The notes under the pieces are model-generated. The model ran no database searches. It saw nothing but the letters and a program-made list of their open reading frames with translations, and had not been told where the DNA came from. A stretch of 64,000 nt of DNA, from positions 126,571,307 to 126,635,306 of the forward strand of contig CM054114.1 of assembly GCA_028673005.1 (NCBI GenBank). The letters run 5' to 3'. The stretch is from Tanypteryx hageni. Lineage: Eukaryota; Arthropoda; Insecta; Odonata; Petaluridae. The position numbers and the translations under genes are program-made. Below, in pieces: positions 36,111-47,799 of the stretch. Each line of letters opens with the position of its first letter. The stretch's first letter is position 1.

Positions 36111-36249
36111 TGATTGATATGGTCTTTATTTGGAACGACGTAACGCTTTCAGTGTACCTATCAGGAATAGCAAACTTTTTTTCGCTCGCTTGGCAAAATT
36201 GCAAAAATTTACTTTCATTTTCCAACGTACGTGTCAATTTAAAATGCTG

Positions 36250-36411
36250 CCAAACCCCGATTTAGCGCCACCATCTGTCCATTACCTACATTGGCGTTAA
36301 AGCGGGAGTGGCGGTAAATCGAGGTATATGCTTGCTCTATGTAACCATAAGATGGGCAGTGTGAGGGGGTGGCACTTTATAAGGGGGGCGCTAAATCGGG
36401 GTTTGACTGTA
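36250..36411. mobile_element. pogo-like MITE
   Basis: The left end CAAACCCCGATTTAGCGCCA mirrors the right end GGCGCTAAATCGGGGTTTG, followed by ACTGTA. The two arms match over about 20 bases. It is related to the elements at 2014 and 49441, with a different middle. No coding capacity. Confidence 0.7.
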
Positions 36412-38158
36412 CATCCAGAAAGAAATAATTTGTTCTTTTCACTATGATCGTTTATTCTCAGACTTAGAACTCAGAAAGCGATATATTTGTTATATTAAGT
36501 TCAATTTATCAGATAATTTTTGGTCAAACGACAATTATGGAGCAGCAGGCATCTCGTTCTCAGAAAAAAAGTTGCTATTAGTCTGCATAATCGCCAAAAA
36601 AAGTCTTTCATATTATGTCAGAGTTGGTAAAATATTATGGGCACAGTCAATAAACAATTATTTTCTGTTGCGTGGCAGCGAAAAATCTTCTCGCATGTCA
36701 AAATAAACACGCGTGCCATTGGTTTACCACCCCTGCATTATATCCTTCTCGATTTTATTAGCCTAAAGAGAGTTCTGCCGAAATTTCCGCTTTTTTCGAC
36801 GTTGCTGCTCTGCTGGACGTCGTTCCTATCGCTAATATCCTATATCTCGTCAGCCTCATTATTCAATGCCAGTGAAATGGCAACCTCTAGCTTCTTTGCT
36901 TTAAATGCAATTTCACTGCATCCCTTATTCGCTGTCCGCACTTAAATGGCTTCCTTCTGTTAAATTCTTTCCCTTGCCTCAACAAATTCCCTTCGCTAAT
37001 CATGCCAACAGTTTGGAACATGGAATGGATACGCCCTCTTCACTGCATGTCAATTTAACTTCTTAATTATATCGCCATTCGTATTTATTCTTCGAATTTG
37101 ACCCCTGACAAAATTTTCAGTTTACTCAATTTATTTTTAGGCGGAACTCATAGGTTCCTTACTAGTTCCTACTAGAGTCGAATCCTCTTTCTCTTACTAC
37201 CCAGCTTATCCATTTTCCTATCCGATTTCCCTATCTTTGCCACCGAAAAACACAACTTTTGCATCATCACATTGACGCAATTCGCCACTAAACCTCAGCA
37301 TTGAACCTCTCGTGGTTCAACTTCCTCCTCCGGCTTTACGGTCAAAGCTTCTCTCCGAGGGGTCCTTCTCATTCACTACTCGCGTACAGTTCTTAGAAAG
37401 TCATTCCAATTACAAGAGTTTTGATTCATCGGTTCACAGTCCCTTAACCCCTTGCGAAGTTGTGCAATCGCGTCTTAGTTCTCTCCAGTGGCGGAACAAC
37501 AAAACTTCGCCCCCACCCGCCTTGCCAATGATTTATTTATCGTTATTCCAAGAGGAACGTTCTTTCAAAAACAAATAGAGTCACCTTTCCCCAATTCCCA
37601 GAACATACTACAAATGCTATTCTTAGTTTTAGGTCAAATTAATTACTTTTAGCTTGGTTTCCAATGAAAACTTAGCCTTATAAAATGGTCGTGTCTGTGT
37701 GGGTGCCCGTCTAAGAGCCACATTTCATTTGGCGAAAATTTTCGGAGCGGGGTTTTTACCGTTCTAAGGGGGAAAAGAATTGAGATTCTAATTCTTATCA
37801 AAGAATTTTAATAATCTATTGTTACTTTTGGAATTTATGATAAACTATAGCGTTTCGGCTATTTAATCCGTATTTTATCGGAGTGTTTCCACGGAGACGA
37901 TTATTGCTGAACTCGGTTTGAGCATAGACGAAAGCACAAATGTGTTATTTTCTGCTTGACTTCACTGCAGCCATGGACTGTCGATCCGCTTGCATGCATA
38001 GTACCTACTTTATGGCCTAGAATTATGAAACAAAAATAAAGAAAGAAAGTAATACTATTGCCAATTTGGAACATGCTTCGATTATTTTACCGCAAATGTA
38101 AGGTAAAATTAATTTTTTTTAATATATCAAATTAAATATGCAACATTGAGAAACCAGC

Positions 38159-38442
38159 CAGTGGCGGATTTACGCCTCCTGGGGTCCCTGGCGCTAAGCA
38201 TTTGGGGGCCTCCAGCACTAAGCATTTGGGGGCCCCTGTCGCTAAGCAGTCGGGTACCCTGCAATCTAAATATATAGTGAAACCGCTCTTAACGGCCACC
38301 CTCCTTTGTGAGACCTCTTAACGATCGTTTTTCTATGGAATCATGGAGAGGTTCCGCTGATTTTTTTAATTGAGGCATTTAATATTTCTGAGATTATATA
38401 CACGAACATTTTTTCGGCGCCATGTGCGACCCACTGCCACTG
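38159..38442. mobile_element. hAT MITE with perfect 8-bp target-site duplication
   Basis: The element begins CAGTGGCGGATTTACG and ends ACTGCCACTG. It is flanked on both sides by AAACCAGC (38151-38158 and 38443-38450). An 8-bp duplication with CAGTGG/CCACTG ends identifies a hAT insertion. A truncated relative is at 40268-40427. Confidence 0.85.
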
Positions 38443-40267
38443 AAACCAGCCTGTATTAGTCCTGGCCTTCTTGTTACTTATTTCAATGGCTTTCCATTAT
38501 GAGTTAATATAAGACAGGACTCCCTAACTCTATCGCCCCCCCCCTCCCCACTTCCCTTCCCCACTGACTGTTGTCGCGGACTGTAGTTCCGCTGCCGCTT
38601 CTCTGCCAACAGTTTGTCTTTTCGCTAACTGCTACACCCGCTGCATTTACAACCCTATTGATACTCTCTTTCTAATTTATTTTTTGTGCATTTGACATTA
38701 TTCCGAGAATCAGCAGGAACTGCAAATGGGAGCGCCTATCTGACACGCCCGCTCATCTCGGCTTCCAGATATGGATTTATTTTCTCTTGTGGAAAAAAAT
38801 TTTGCCGCGTCTTCCACTTCTTGTTGGGCCGATATTTTAACTCGAAACTGTCGATTGAAATGATATGCTCTGCCGTGAACGACATATTACCAATTATTCA
38901 TAATTGCCAGTCAGTGGTGGAACCCCCGACTCTTTGGTCCTCATGTCCACTGCATGCATTCTCAAACCCATTCACACAGAATTCCTTCATTCTGCGCAAT
39001 AATTGACTCCATGGCCACAACCCAAAAAAAATGCGATTTCAAACGCCAAAAACGTTTACTAGAAATCCAAGTAAATACGATCGATTACCAAAATTCTGTG
39101 TTAATAATTAATATCTATATTATTTTCTTCTTAGAACAGTATGAATCCCAATCAGATATCACATGTCTAAGATATTTTAAAGCACCAAAGAAGAATTCTC
39201 TATACGACGGATTTGAGACTTCCTATGTAGATCAAATAGGGAAAGGGCGTTCCAGGAATCGAACTCAGAACTTCAATCTTCATCAAATAAAATATGGCCT
39301 TGAGATTGACCCTGGTAACACGAGCTTAATACCGAGTTTCATGAAAATCGGTACATTGATGCAAAAATTTCAAGTGGGGAGCAGATTCACATACAGAGAC
39401 GACCATTTCATAAGTTTAAATGCTAGATAAAATGCAGAAAATTTGTTACTATGATTCATTTTTAAATGTTAGTTTTGTTACATGGCATTAAACTATTATG
39501 CAAATGGACTTCTTGCAAGGATTTATTTTTCTTATAGCAATGTGGTTTTGATGAGCCTGTTACATGCTTATCACATAGCTATGGTTCCAGTACAGGAAAG
39601 CTTTGTCTATGAAAGCAGATATATGACACATGATAACATTTAAATAGGCTCACAACTTGCTCTAATTGTTTTCTGAAATATTTATGTTAGGAAATAATAA
39701 TAATTTGAGAAATTGTATATTCCCTACAAAATATTTGCCACAAATGTGGAAGAAGAGAAATATTTTATAAAATGACATTTAATCACGTATAACTTTAGAC
39801 CAAAAATATATGCTTAAAAGGTAAAATATCTGTCAATATGTAGAAACTATCCAGAACAGAGACATAACTGAGGTAGCTCTGCCCCCCTTTATGAGTCCTC
39901 AGCCTCCCCTTGGCTCACCTGCTGAATACTATATTTTAAAAAATGTATTAATAAAGTATTTCATGTTTTTATTCTTAATAAATAATCACCATTAATTTGT
40001 GTGACTAGTGCAGTATAAATAGATGAAACATTAGTTTTCATATTATTATTATTTTTGTTGTATTTTTTTAAATTTTGGTGTGCCCCTCCATATATTTTTA
40101 CAGTCATGCTGCCCCCCTTGCCCTCCCATGTTGACAGAAAAGAAACATTAGCTAATTATCATCCTAAACTATTGTTTTAATGAGAGTTACAAGTGTTACT
40201 TTGCAAAATAAAATTTGTAAAAGAAGAAACTGATAAACTTATAATTAAACTTTAATTTTCATGGTAG
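38443..40267. other. Intergenic, no gene seen
   Basis: Includes a C-rich run near 38537, a minus-strand SINE-like piece with a B-box complement (CCAGGAATCGAAC, about 39252), and AT-rich sequence. The open frame spanning 38954-39430 overlaps the SINE-like piece and is not a credible gene. Confidence 0.5.
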
Positions 40268-40349
40268 CAGTGGCAGATTTATGCCTCCTGGAACCCCTGG
40301 TGCTAAACATTTAGAGACTCTTGGCACTAAGCAGTTGGGGAATCTGCAA

Positions 40350-40387
<38 letters not shown>

Positions 40388-40427
40388 AATCGCTCCTAAC
40401 AGCTACCCTCTTTTGTGACACCTTTAA
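40268..40427. mobile_element. Truncated copy of the hAT MITE
   Basis: It starts CAGTGGCAGATTTATGCC and follows the 38159 element through the CTAAGCA and AGTGAAA(T/C)CGCTC segments, with a (TA)n expansion at 40352-40383. It stops at TTAA (40424-40427). The 38159 copy also has TTAA at the equivalent point (CCTCTTAACG), so the break coincides with a piggyBac-type target. Confidence 0.75.
40352..40383. repeat. (TA)n microsatellite
   Basis: About 16 TA dinucleotides inside the truncated hAT MITE. The 38159 copy has only a few at this place, so it is a local expansion. Confidence 0.95.
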
Positions 40428-40463
40428 CCCTCGCCACCTCCCTTGGGGTCTTTTTTGACCCCA
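40428..40463. mobile_element. piggyBac-like terminal sequence
   Basis: Directly after TTAA comes CCCTCGCCACC and then the small palindrome GGGGTC-TTTTTT-GACCCC (40445-40462). TTAA followed by CCCT and a GGGGTC/GACCCC palindrome is the usual end of many piggyBac-like elements. The matching other end was not found, so the extent is unknown. Confidence 0.5.
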
Positions 40464-41043
40464 GGAGCAAGAAAATTCTAATAACATTTTTTCTATTGAG
40501 ATATTCCTTTGATACCTGTTCTCATTTACTTCTGTAATCATTTAACAACACAAACGATATATATTCCATATTACTGAATAAATGACCTTTGTCTCAGTAA
40601 TTTATGAAAAGTGTGTTTATATTTAAATTCCACTCTTGAATACCTAAACTGGCAAGATTAAATTTCCAACCTGAACAAATATATCATAGCTATAATAGTC
40701 TAAGAATGATGTTATAATATTTACCAATTAGGCCCCTCTGAATGACACTACTATAAAAAAGTAAAGCTGATTAAAAGAAACTGTGAGCAAAAGTAGATAA
40801 AGAGATTCATCCTCTTTCTGAAATATTTTTATTGATGAAGAAACCTCATGACTTCCTGTTTATGCATTGTTGCTCTTCTTTATACTTTATGAGGAATTCA
40901 CAATCATTCAGGAAAGAGGAGAAAATTTGCTTCACATTGAGGGAGAGAGATTAGACAGGAAGTGGCATTGTGGTGTATTTCATCAAGGCTGTGTTTCCAT
41001 TGGCAATAGCATTTGACATTTATGAAAAGTATTCTCCAAGAGC

Positions 41044-41118
41044 ATGATGAAGGCATCCAGAGTTACTGCTATCAGCAGCATATGGCTATCTTTTCTATTT
41101 TTCTCAGTCAATGCTAAC
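41044..41118 (+). CDS. Possible exon 1 of a small secreted peptide gene
   Basis: Twenty-five codons begin MMKASRVTA, continue with a hydrophobic run SSIWLSFLFFSV and end NAN, where a signal peptidase site (VNA/N) is plausible. The next bases are GTGAGT, a strong donor in phase 0. The combination of start, signal peptide and donor within 75 nt is more than I expect by chance, but the upstream region lacks a clear TATA box. The surrounding 40.5-42.5 kb has fewer recognisable transposons than its neighbours. It could be a real minigene, a gene remnant or chance. Confidence 0.3.
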
Positions 41119-41826
41119 GTGAGTAAAAATGATCAAAAATGCATTATCAGTGGCTATCATTATTTTTATATTGATTAACATTTGCATTACTTGAGAATAA
41201 GCAAAAGGACCGATGACTTAGAGGAGCCACATAAATTTGTAACTTATGGTAAGTTGTACTCCCAACTTCTTGGAATATATGTTTGATAATTTAAAGGAAA
41301 ATATATCTAATGAATATTATTTGCATTTCAATGACTATTCCATATTCTGGAAAGATAAATTAAATTGCCCATTTTATTTAGATAATTGAGTTGTAATAAA
41401 ATTGAGAAAATGTTCCATAAATTTGTAAATGGAGTTAAGGTTATCCATTTTTTCTTTTTAAATATCAATCTTTTATATCTTGGTAAGAAGGCTTCTGGAT
41501 ATTACACTTTACAAAATTATACAAGCTTTATCATAAAAATAGAAATTATAATTCATCTCAAATTAGGAAGTATATTAATAATAATACCAATTTATTTATC
41601 CAAGGATAAGTTAACCCATATCTAGCATTTTATTTATACTGTTGTGTATAATAGAATTAATATTAATTTCTGCCACCCAATAATTTGATGTCCTGTTTTG
41701 GAATGTTAATTTATAGATTTTCTGGATTATTTAATTCACTTACATTATTATATCACATTTAATATCTAGTATCTAGCACTAATAATCAAATTTTGATATG
41801 CTTATTTATATTTCTTAATATTACAG

Positions 41827-41850
41827 GAGAATGCAACAAGGGCTTCCTAA
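41827..41850 (+). CDS. Possible second exon of the small secreted peptide
   Basis: The acceptor TTCTTAATATTACAG is followed, in the phase set by the first exon, by seven codons ENATRAS and TAA, giving a 32-residue product with about seven or eight mature residues. The frame stays open after the TAA for 66 codons, ending at 42054, which suggests the stop could be a disabling mutation of a longer exon. Inside that extension, 41971-42054 itself reads like a short signal peptide (MKVFISIIFLLLLNAF). Weak evidence only. Confidence 0.2.
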   Translation, partial: ENATRAS

Positions 41851-42054
41851 ATAGTTTTGGAAGAGTTATCATTAAGACACTGTGTAAGCCAAGACAAAAG
41901 GCCGTTGATATTATACATCCCTCATCAAATATATTGGCATGTATCTCTCATTTATTTAAAAAATAGTAATATGAAAGTATTTATTAGTATCATCTTTTTA
42001 TTATTATTGAATGCATTTATACCTGTAAAGGGCATCAGAATAATTCAATATTAA

Positions 42055-42527
42055 AATAAGTAATTGAAATTTTTATATCAGTGTATAATTTCATATATTA
42101 TTGCACTGAAGAAGACAGACAGACAGCCTCCTAACTATTGTTAATTATCTGAGTAAAATCAACAATCTATTTAAAAATTTATCATTTTGTAAGATATTTA
42201 ATGTTCCTTAATTTATTCCAAAATAATCCAAAAAATTACATGAATTTTTTCAGTATTCAAAAATAGACCCTTCAATTTTTTCCTTAAAAACTGCAGAATA
42301 TGTCAATAATACCATCAAATCATTTTAGGATAAAATACTGTCGTTTCATATATCAGTAACATACCAGTATCAAAATGTCATTTAATAGTAAAATCCAAAT
42401 AATTGTGAATTTTAAAAAGTCAATTATCATTATTTTTAAATATATCATTCTGAATCATTGGCAAAAAATTAATGACTTCTGCGATTTCATCTCATTTGAT
42501 ATGATTTTTATCCATACTTAACATTAA
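42055..42527. other. Intergenic, nothing seen
   Basis: Very AT-rich sequence without open frames of interest, up to the TTAA at 42524-42527 that begins the piggyBac-like element. Confidence 0.5.
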
Positions 42528-45100
42528 CACTCCGACGGCGGTGATAGGGTCCCTAAGGACCCAGAAAGTACATTTTATTGAGAACCTTAAAAAATATTAA
42601 TGATATGGCATCCGTGCTTTAAGTAGTCCTTGACAAACATATTCTAAGCCTACTTTTCGACGAACTTATTCTTTTCACATGATAATCTTGGTTTAACGGA
42701 TGTATATATTTGAGTAGGTCCCCGAGGACCCATCACCGCCGTACATGTCCTTTTACTCACCCCGCACAAACATACTGCAGAAACCTGATTCTCACTGTTT
42801 TCCAGTTTCTGAATATTTAACTGAGGTTTTTGTTTATATGATCTAATTTCTATTGTGCCTGCACTAGTTTTTGCATATATCTTTACTTAATCATATATTA
42901 TTTAGATATTATAATTAATTTATTTGCATTTGAATATATGTTGTAACATATTGGCTTCAAATATGGGAAGGTATTTTCTTTCTGCTGGAATCCTCGGTTC
43001 AAGGATATACACCTGTGCCCAAAGCCCTGCGACTATGACTCCTAGCCTAATGACGCAGAAGTGTAAACCTTTCCGTTGTTACTTTGTGTTTCTACATGCA
43101 TCGCGGGTAGAAACATAACGTAACAACGAAAAGTAGTTTCTATACGCTTGTTGTTGTTGTTACAAAGTTGCGTCGGACCTTGCTCCTTGTCGTATATGTT
43201 CACTTTGCCCCAGCCGCCGCAGTGGTCCAGTCCTTTAGTGTGTGAGGTAGCAGTGCAAATCATTTATATTTTCCTGCAATCATGGTAGACAAACTATTTC
43301 GCAGTGAAAAAGAAATTTTTGAGGAATTTATTCGTGAAGAGAATGACAAAGAAACTTTTGATGATATTGCTAGTGATATAAGTGATCTTAGCTGCGATGA
43401 TGATAGGGACGTTGAGGTGGATAAGAGTGAAGAAGACGAATTTGATTTGGACGTAAATTCTGATTCTGAAGCAGACGATCGGAACGAAGAAGTAGCAGGC
43501 CGGACTTGGAAGTATGTCGCTCCACGAGCTAGCCGAACTCGGCCTGAAAACATCGTACATAATGTGAATAATGTAACTCAGTGCAGCAAAAATGCCAAAT
43601 CTCATTTAGAGTGTTTTGAATTATTCATTTCAAATGATATTATGGATTTGATAGTGTCAAGTACGAACAAAAAAGCAAGAGATTACTACGATTTGTATAA
43701 CCAAGACCACACAGACGCTCAAATTACTTAGGATAATGTTAAAGGTCGAGCTGAAAGCCTACATTGGTATTCTACATTTCTCAGGAAGATTTCATGAGTC
43801 GAAGGAAGAAATCTGTTCATTGTGGAACTCGAACTATGCCATTTCAAGACCTATATATATGGCGGCCTTGGCTAGGGATCGCTTTCGAGATATAATGAAG
43901 TTCATTCGTTTTGACGACATTGAAACCCGTGCTTCAAGAAGATAAAACGATAAATTTGCTGCATTTCGTGATGTTGCTGAATTTTTTGGAAACAATTGCA
44001 GAAAATCATACGACCCTTCTGAGAACTGGACGATTGACGAGCAGCTTGTTTCCTTTCGTGGACGCTGTCCTTTCCGAGTGTATATGCCCAACAAGCCCAA
44101 GAAATACGGCATAAAAGTATGAATGTTATGTGACGCACTGAATTATTTTTGCTGCAACTTTGATGTACCTTGGAAAAGTCCGAAACGTTGCTGAAAAGCA
44201 ACAGTCCCAGCGTGTAATAAAACAATTATGTGAATATTGGTATGGAAGTGGACGTAACATCACGACAGACAATTTTTTCACGGACTTAAGTTTGGCAGAG
44301 GACCTTTTGAAAAATAAAATTACAGTTGTAGGCACAATGAGGAAGAACCGCTAGGGATTACCTCCCACATTGATTTCAACTCATGGCAGAGAAGTATATT
44401 CATCGAAATTTTTATTTACTTGTGATCTTACTCTGGCTTCATACATTCCCAAGCCCAAAAAATGTGTATTACTCTTGTCGTCAATGCATCATGACCATGA
44501 AATTTCCGGTGAAGAATACAATTTCAAGCGGGCAATAAATTTATTTTATAATCAAACGAAAATCGGGGTAGATATTTTGGATGAACTAATCAGGGAGTAC
44601 TCGTGTTCTCGAGCTATTAGAAGATGGCCGTTAGTCCTTTTTTTTTAACTTTTTGACATTACAGCGTATAATGCTTTTGTAATTTGGTCCAAAAATAATG
44701 AGTTATTAACAGAAAAAAGTATAAGAATGTCGAGGAAAGAATTCTTGGAAGCTTTAGGGATGGAGTTGGTCAAAGAAAACATTGAAAGAAGAGCAACTGC
44801 AATTGAGGAATTACGAGGAAAATATTATCATAAGTCCATCATTCCAGCAATTGAGTTGACAGGGAGAGCTATTGTTATGAAGCCAATCCTTCAAGAAAGA
44901 ATACCAGAAGCGGCTCTAGTTGGAAGAAGGAAAAGAGGAAGATGTTACTTGTGCTCTGGAGAAAATAAGTACACTTTGTTCTGTGATAATTGCTCCAAAT
45001 TTGTATGCAAAAACCACTCCAGTAAAGAGACGAAAATCCTGTGTAATACGTGCTCCTCCATCTCAGGGACTGGAAATTCAAGTTAAATCATTTTTATATT
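42528..45100 (+). mobile_element. Decayed piggyBac-like element
   Basis: TTAA (42524-42527) is followed by CACTCCGACGGCGG. A subterminal inverted repeat (ACGGCGGTGATAGGGTCC at 42535 and GGACCCATCACCGCCGT ending at 42742) lies inside. The transposase remnant starts about 540 bp later. Another hairpin (about 43075-43130, GTTGTTAC with TGTTTCTAC and their complements) lies in the leader. No right inverted repeat or closing TTAA could be assigned, so the right limit is set just after the transposase. Confidence 0.65.
43282..45086 (+). pseudogene. piggyBac-type transposase, broken
   Basis: The N-terminal acidic part (43282-43731, opening MVDKLFRSEKEIFEEF) is intact in one frame. A stop at 43729-43731 and later shifts divide the rest. 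The catalytic triad region is recognisable: Asp at 44036 in WTIDEQLVSFRGRCPFR, Asp at 44268 in ITTDNFFTDL, and Asp at 44571 in GVDILDEL. The C-terminal cysteine-rich domain (44943-45057, C-x2-C, C-x2-C, C-x3-H and C-x2-C spacings) is preserved and ends in a stop at 45086. Family membership is clear; at least three disruptions (stops near 43731, 43945, 44354 and 44648) make it inactive. Confidence 0.85.
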
Positions 45101-45479
45101 TGTCTTTACTGTAAAATAATTTCTTATGATACAAATTTGTATCATTACTATAATACATCATTTATCAGCATTGCTTTTTATAAATATTTATGTAAAAGTT
45201 TGTAACTTTTTGTGCCATAAACTTTCATCCTTGTATTTTTATTCGCAGAAATATCTGTAACTTCATTCAAATTCATACCTATTATAACTTATAATTGTTT
45301 ATTTAACATTCCTATATATTTTTTCTTATTATTTAACTATAAATACGTAATTAATCATCATTAATTTTAATTATGAAATGTTCTTCATTTTAAAAATTAC
45401 TTCTGTTAGAATATCGGCATTATTAATTAAAGGATTAAAAATCTGTAAAAATGTTTTCCTTCGCTTGGATGGAAGTACG

Positions 45480-46780
45480 GAGGCAAAAGCATAGGTGCGA
45501 CTTGCGGTTATTGTCAGATTCACCTCTAAAAATACGATGAGGGAGAAATTATTTAAATTAATGACATTTCCGGAAAAAACCCCAGGGTGCGATATTACGA
45601 ATTTATTAAAAAAAGAATTTTAAGAAATGGGGATCAACTTAAAAAATATTGTGTCGGTAACAACCAATGGAGCTCCCAAGTATGATTGGCTAACATGTGT
45701 TGGATTTGTTAAAATACTTTTAAAAGAAATTCAACGCCCTATACTTCAATTTCATTGCATAATACACCAGGAAGCACTTTGTGCGAAAGAAAGTTTAAAT
45801 TCACTTGGAAATGTGATTTCTGTAGTGACGAAAATTGTTAATTTCATTACTGTTCGCGCTCTTAATAAACGATAGTTTGCAAAACGTTTAGATGAGGTTT
45901 AATCTCAATATTCAGGATTACTTATGTACAATAGCGCCCGATGGTTGCGTCGCGATCAAATTTTGAACCGTTTTGTTAGCGTCTTAGACGAAGTGAGATT
46001 GTTTTTAGAGGACAGAGAGCAAGATTTTCCAGAACTTAAAGATACGAACGATTTAATGTTTTTTTGCGATTTCATGCAACATTTCAATGAACTAAATGTA
46101 AAACTTCAAGGCTGAGGTCAGGTCGTATTAAGAATGTACGAATATATTAAAGCTTTTGAGAAGAAGCTTGAAGTATTTGAAAAGAATTTGACGACTGTAA
46201 ATTTAAAGTACTTTTCATCACTTAAGAAGCATCTTGCAGCATCGTCTTTTTCATTGATGATGGCAAAAATAACACTGAAATGTTGAAAAAGTACACCTCT
46301 TATGAAATACAAAAAAAATATTTATTGAACTATTTGATCAATTTCTTTAAGTGGAGACCACATTAAAATTCATGATATTGCCAGTATTGCCACATACGAT
46401 CAAATTTGAAGACCTTCAATTGACTTTCTTCGAACGGCTTGACATCGATAATTTAGAGATGGAATTAATTGAGTTACAAAACAGTTTTGTATGGAGCAAT
46501 AATTTTGTGGAGCTAAATGTTAAGTTAAGAAAAAGTTACTGCGACAATGAAGGGACAAAAATTTTCAGAGGAAATGAGAGTTGAGAGTTTAATTCTCTCA
46601 AATCTCTTTACCTGATTCATTTATGGCAATGAAAAAATTAGCGAAAGCTCTTTAACGAAGTTGGGATCAACGTATGCTTGTGAACAGTTATTTTCTTCTA
46701 TGGATTTATCCATATATCGATTTCAAACATAAGGTGAGATAGATAATTCTATCTTGTACATATTCGAAGAACTATATCTT
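45480..46780 (+). pseudogene. hAT transposase (GTF2IRD2/ZBED-like), decayed
   Basis: Three frame fragments align in order with hAT transposases of the type domesticated as GTF2IRD2 and ZBED5. 45627-45875 has VTTNGAPK (for T-D-G-A-P), then FHCIIHQEALCAK and KIVNFITVRALN. 45924-46115 has YNSARWLRRDQILNRF, LFLEDREQDFPEL and HFNELNVKLQG. 46351-46584 covers more C-terminal sequence. The Asp of the first motif is replaced by Asn, and stops and frameshifts separate the parts, so it is dead. It follows the piggyBac remnant directly. Confidence 0.75.
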
Positions 46781-46894
46781 TCACCAAGGTTTTTATTTGT
46801 AAATATTGTTATATTTTATTTTATGCCATTTATGTTGATATGTATTTGCTGAATAACGATGAGGATTCAAGTGAATCCGCATCATTTCCTTTGG

Positions 46895-47109
46895 GGTGGC
46901 GGTGGCCGAGTGGTTAGAGCGTTTGCCTTCCACGCAGTGGTGCCAGATTCGAATCCGGCGGGGGTTAGGATTTTTCAACCTGGGATTGTCTCGTCCACTA
47001 CTTGTGTGATTTGAGGACACCGCGCAAATCAGCGTTCCGTAATTCGGAAGGGGCGTTAAGCAGTTGGCCCCCTGACCAGGAATGACGCATACATATTCCT
47101 TCTACACTT
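46895..47109 (+). repeat. tRNA-derived SINE
   Basis: The head (46895-46965) has a canonical A box TGGCCGAGTGG (46903-46913) and B box GATTCGAATCC (46946-46956), and an anticodon-like loop CTTCCAC. The 5' and 3' stem strands do not pair, so it is not a working tRNA gene. A body of about 140 bp follows. It ends next to the target-site duplication of the hAT element at 47118. Confidence 0.65.
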
Positions 47110-47117
47110 GTCTTATA

Positions 47118-47799
47118 CAGGGGCGGCCCTAGAATTCTGCCAGCAACTGGTGCCCTAGGCGAACCATGCAATCGGCGCTCCCCCCCAATCTAAACCCCAA
47201 GGGCAGATCAAGGCTGAGGCTTTTGGTAAGCTGGAAAACATTTTGCCCTTTTTTTCCTTTTTATTTTCAAAGCGTTTTTCTTTAAACCGAGGTTTAATTA
47301 TTTCGTTTGTCCGTCCGTCTTCCCAACCAATGTTTCTGAGATAAATTAAAATAGAGACAAATTTTTCAGAATAGATTTGTACACAGCTGCTAGATGATAT
47401 TTCGGTATGATTTAAAATAAAAATGCATTGGCAATGTTAATTATAATTTTTATTATTACAAAACCGAAATCATTCTTCACACTATCCTGCTTTAACTGTC
47501 TTTACCACCACATCCAATACAATACACTCTTGCGGAGTGGTGACAAAGCGCTCGAAATTCAAATCTTACTGTCTTGCTAGTGTATTTGAAGTATTAGTAA
47601 ATGATCAGGAATGTATAGAAGTGAATTATAATTCATATTCCCTCCGTACGCACACGTAAATTGAAATAACGACATCTTCGTTATTTATTTATTTATTTTT
47701 TTATTTTTTACATTATTTTTTTAAACTTAATTTTTCCTACACAAATTTGGTGCCCCATCTAACTTGGCGCCCTAAACGACTGCCTAGTTCGCCTATATG
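47118..47799. mobile_element. hAT-type element with 8-bp target-site duplication
   Basis: It starts CAGGGGCGGCCCTAG and ends TTCGCCTATATG. Both sides carry GTCTTATA (47110-47117 and 47800-47807), the 8-bp duplication expected for hAT. There is no open frame. Its right-hand part also opens the window (1-392), so it was present before the segmental duplication. Confidence 0.75.

Larger units (their letters stand above)
34899..38158. other. Intergenic region downstream of the giant gene
   Basis: After the presumed 3' UTR there is AT-rich sequence, a GC-rich patch (35690-36110), a pogo-like MITE (36250-36411) and unremarkable sequence. The open frames here (about 60-120 codons) lack splice context, recognisable domains or a plausible start, and I do not support them as genes. 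Confidence 0.5.

Noticed and set aside
35690..36113. Overlapping frames of 91 and 61 codons in the GC-rich patch
   Set aside because: High GC lowers stop-codon frequency; no domain or conserved start is visible.
46895..46965. A functional tRNA gene
   Set aside because: The A and B boxes are good, but the acceptor strands do not pair and a SINE body follows. The same applies to the tRNA-like segments at 7481, 10681 and 28065.
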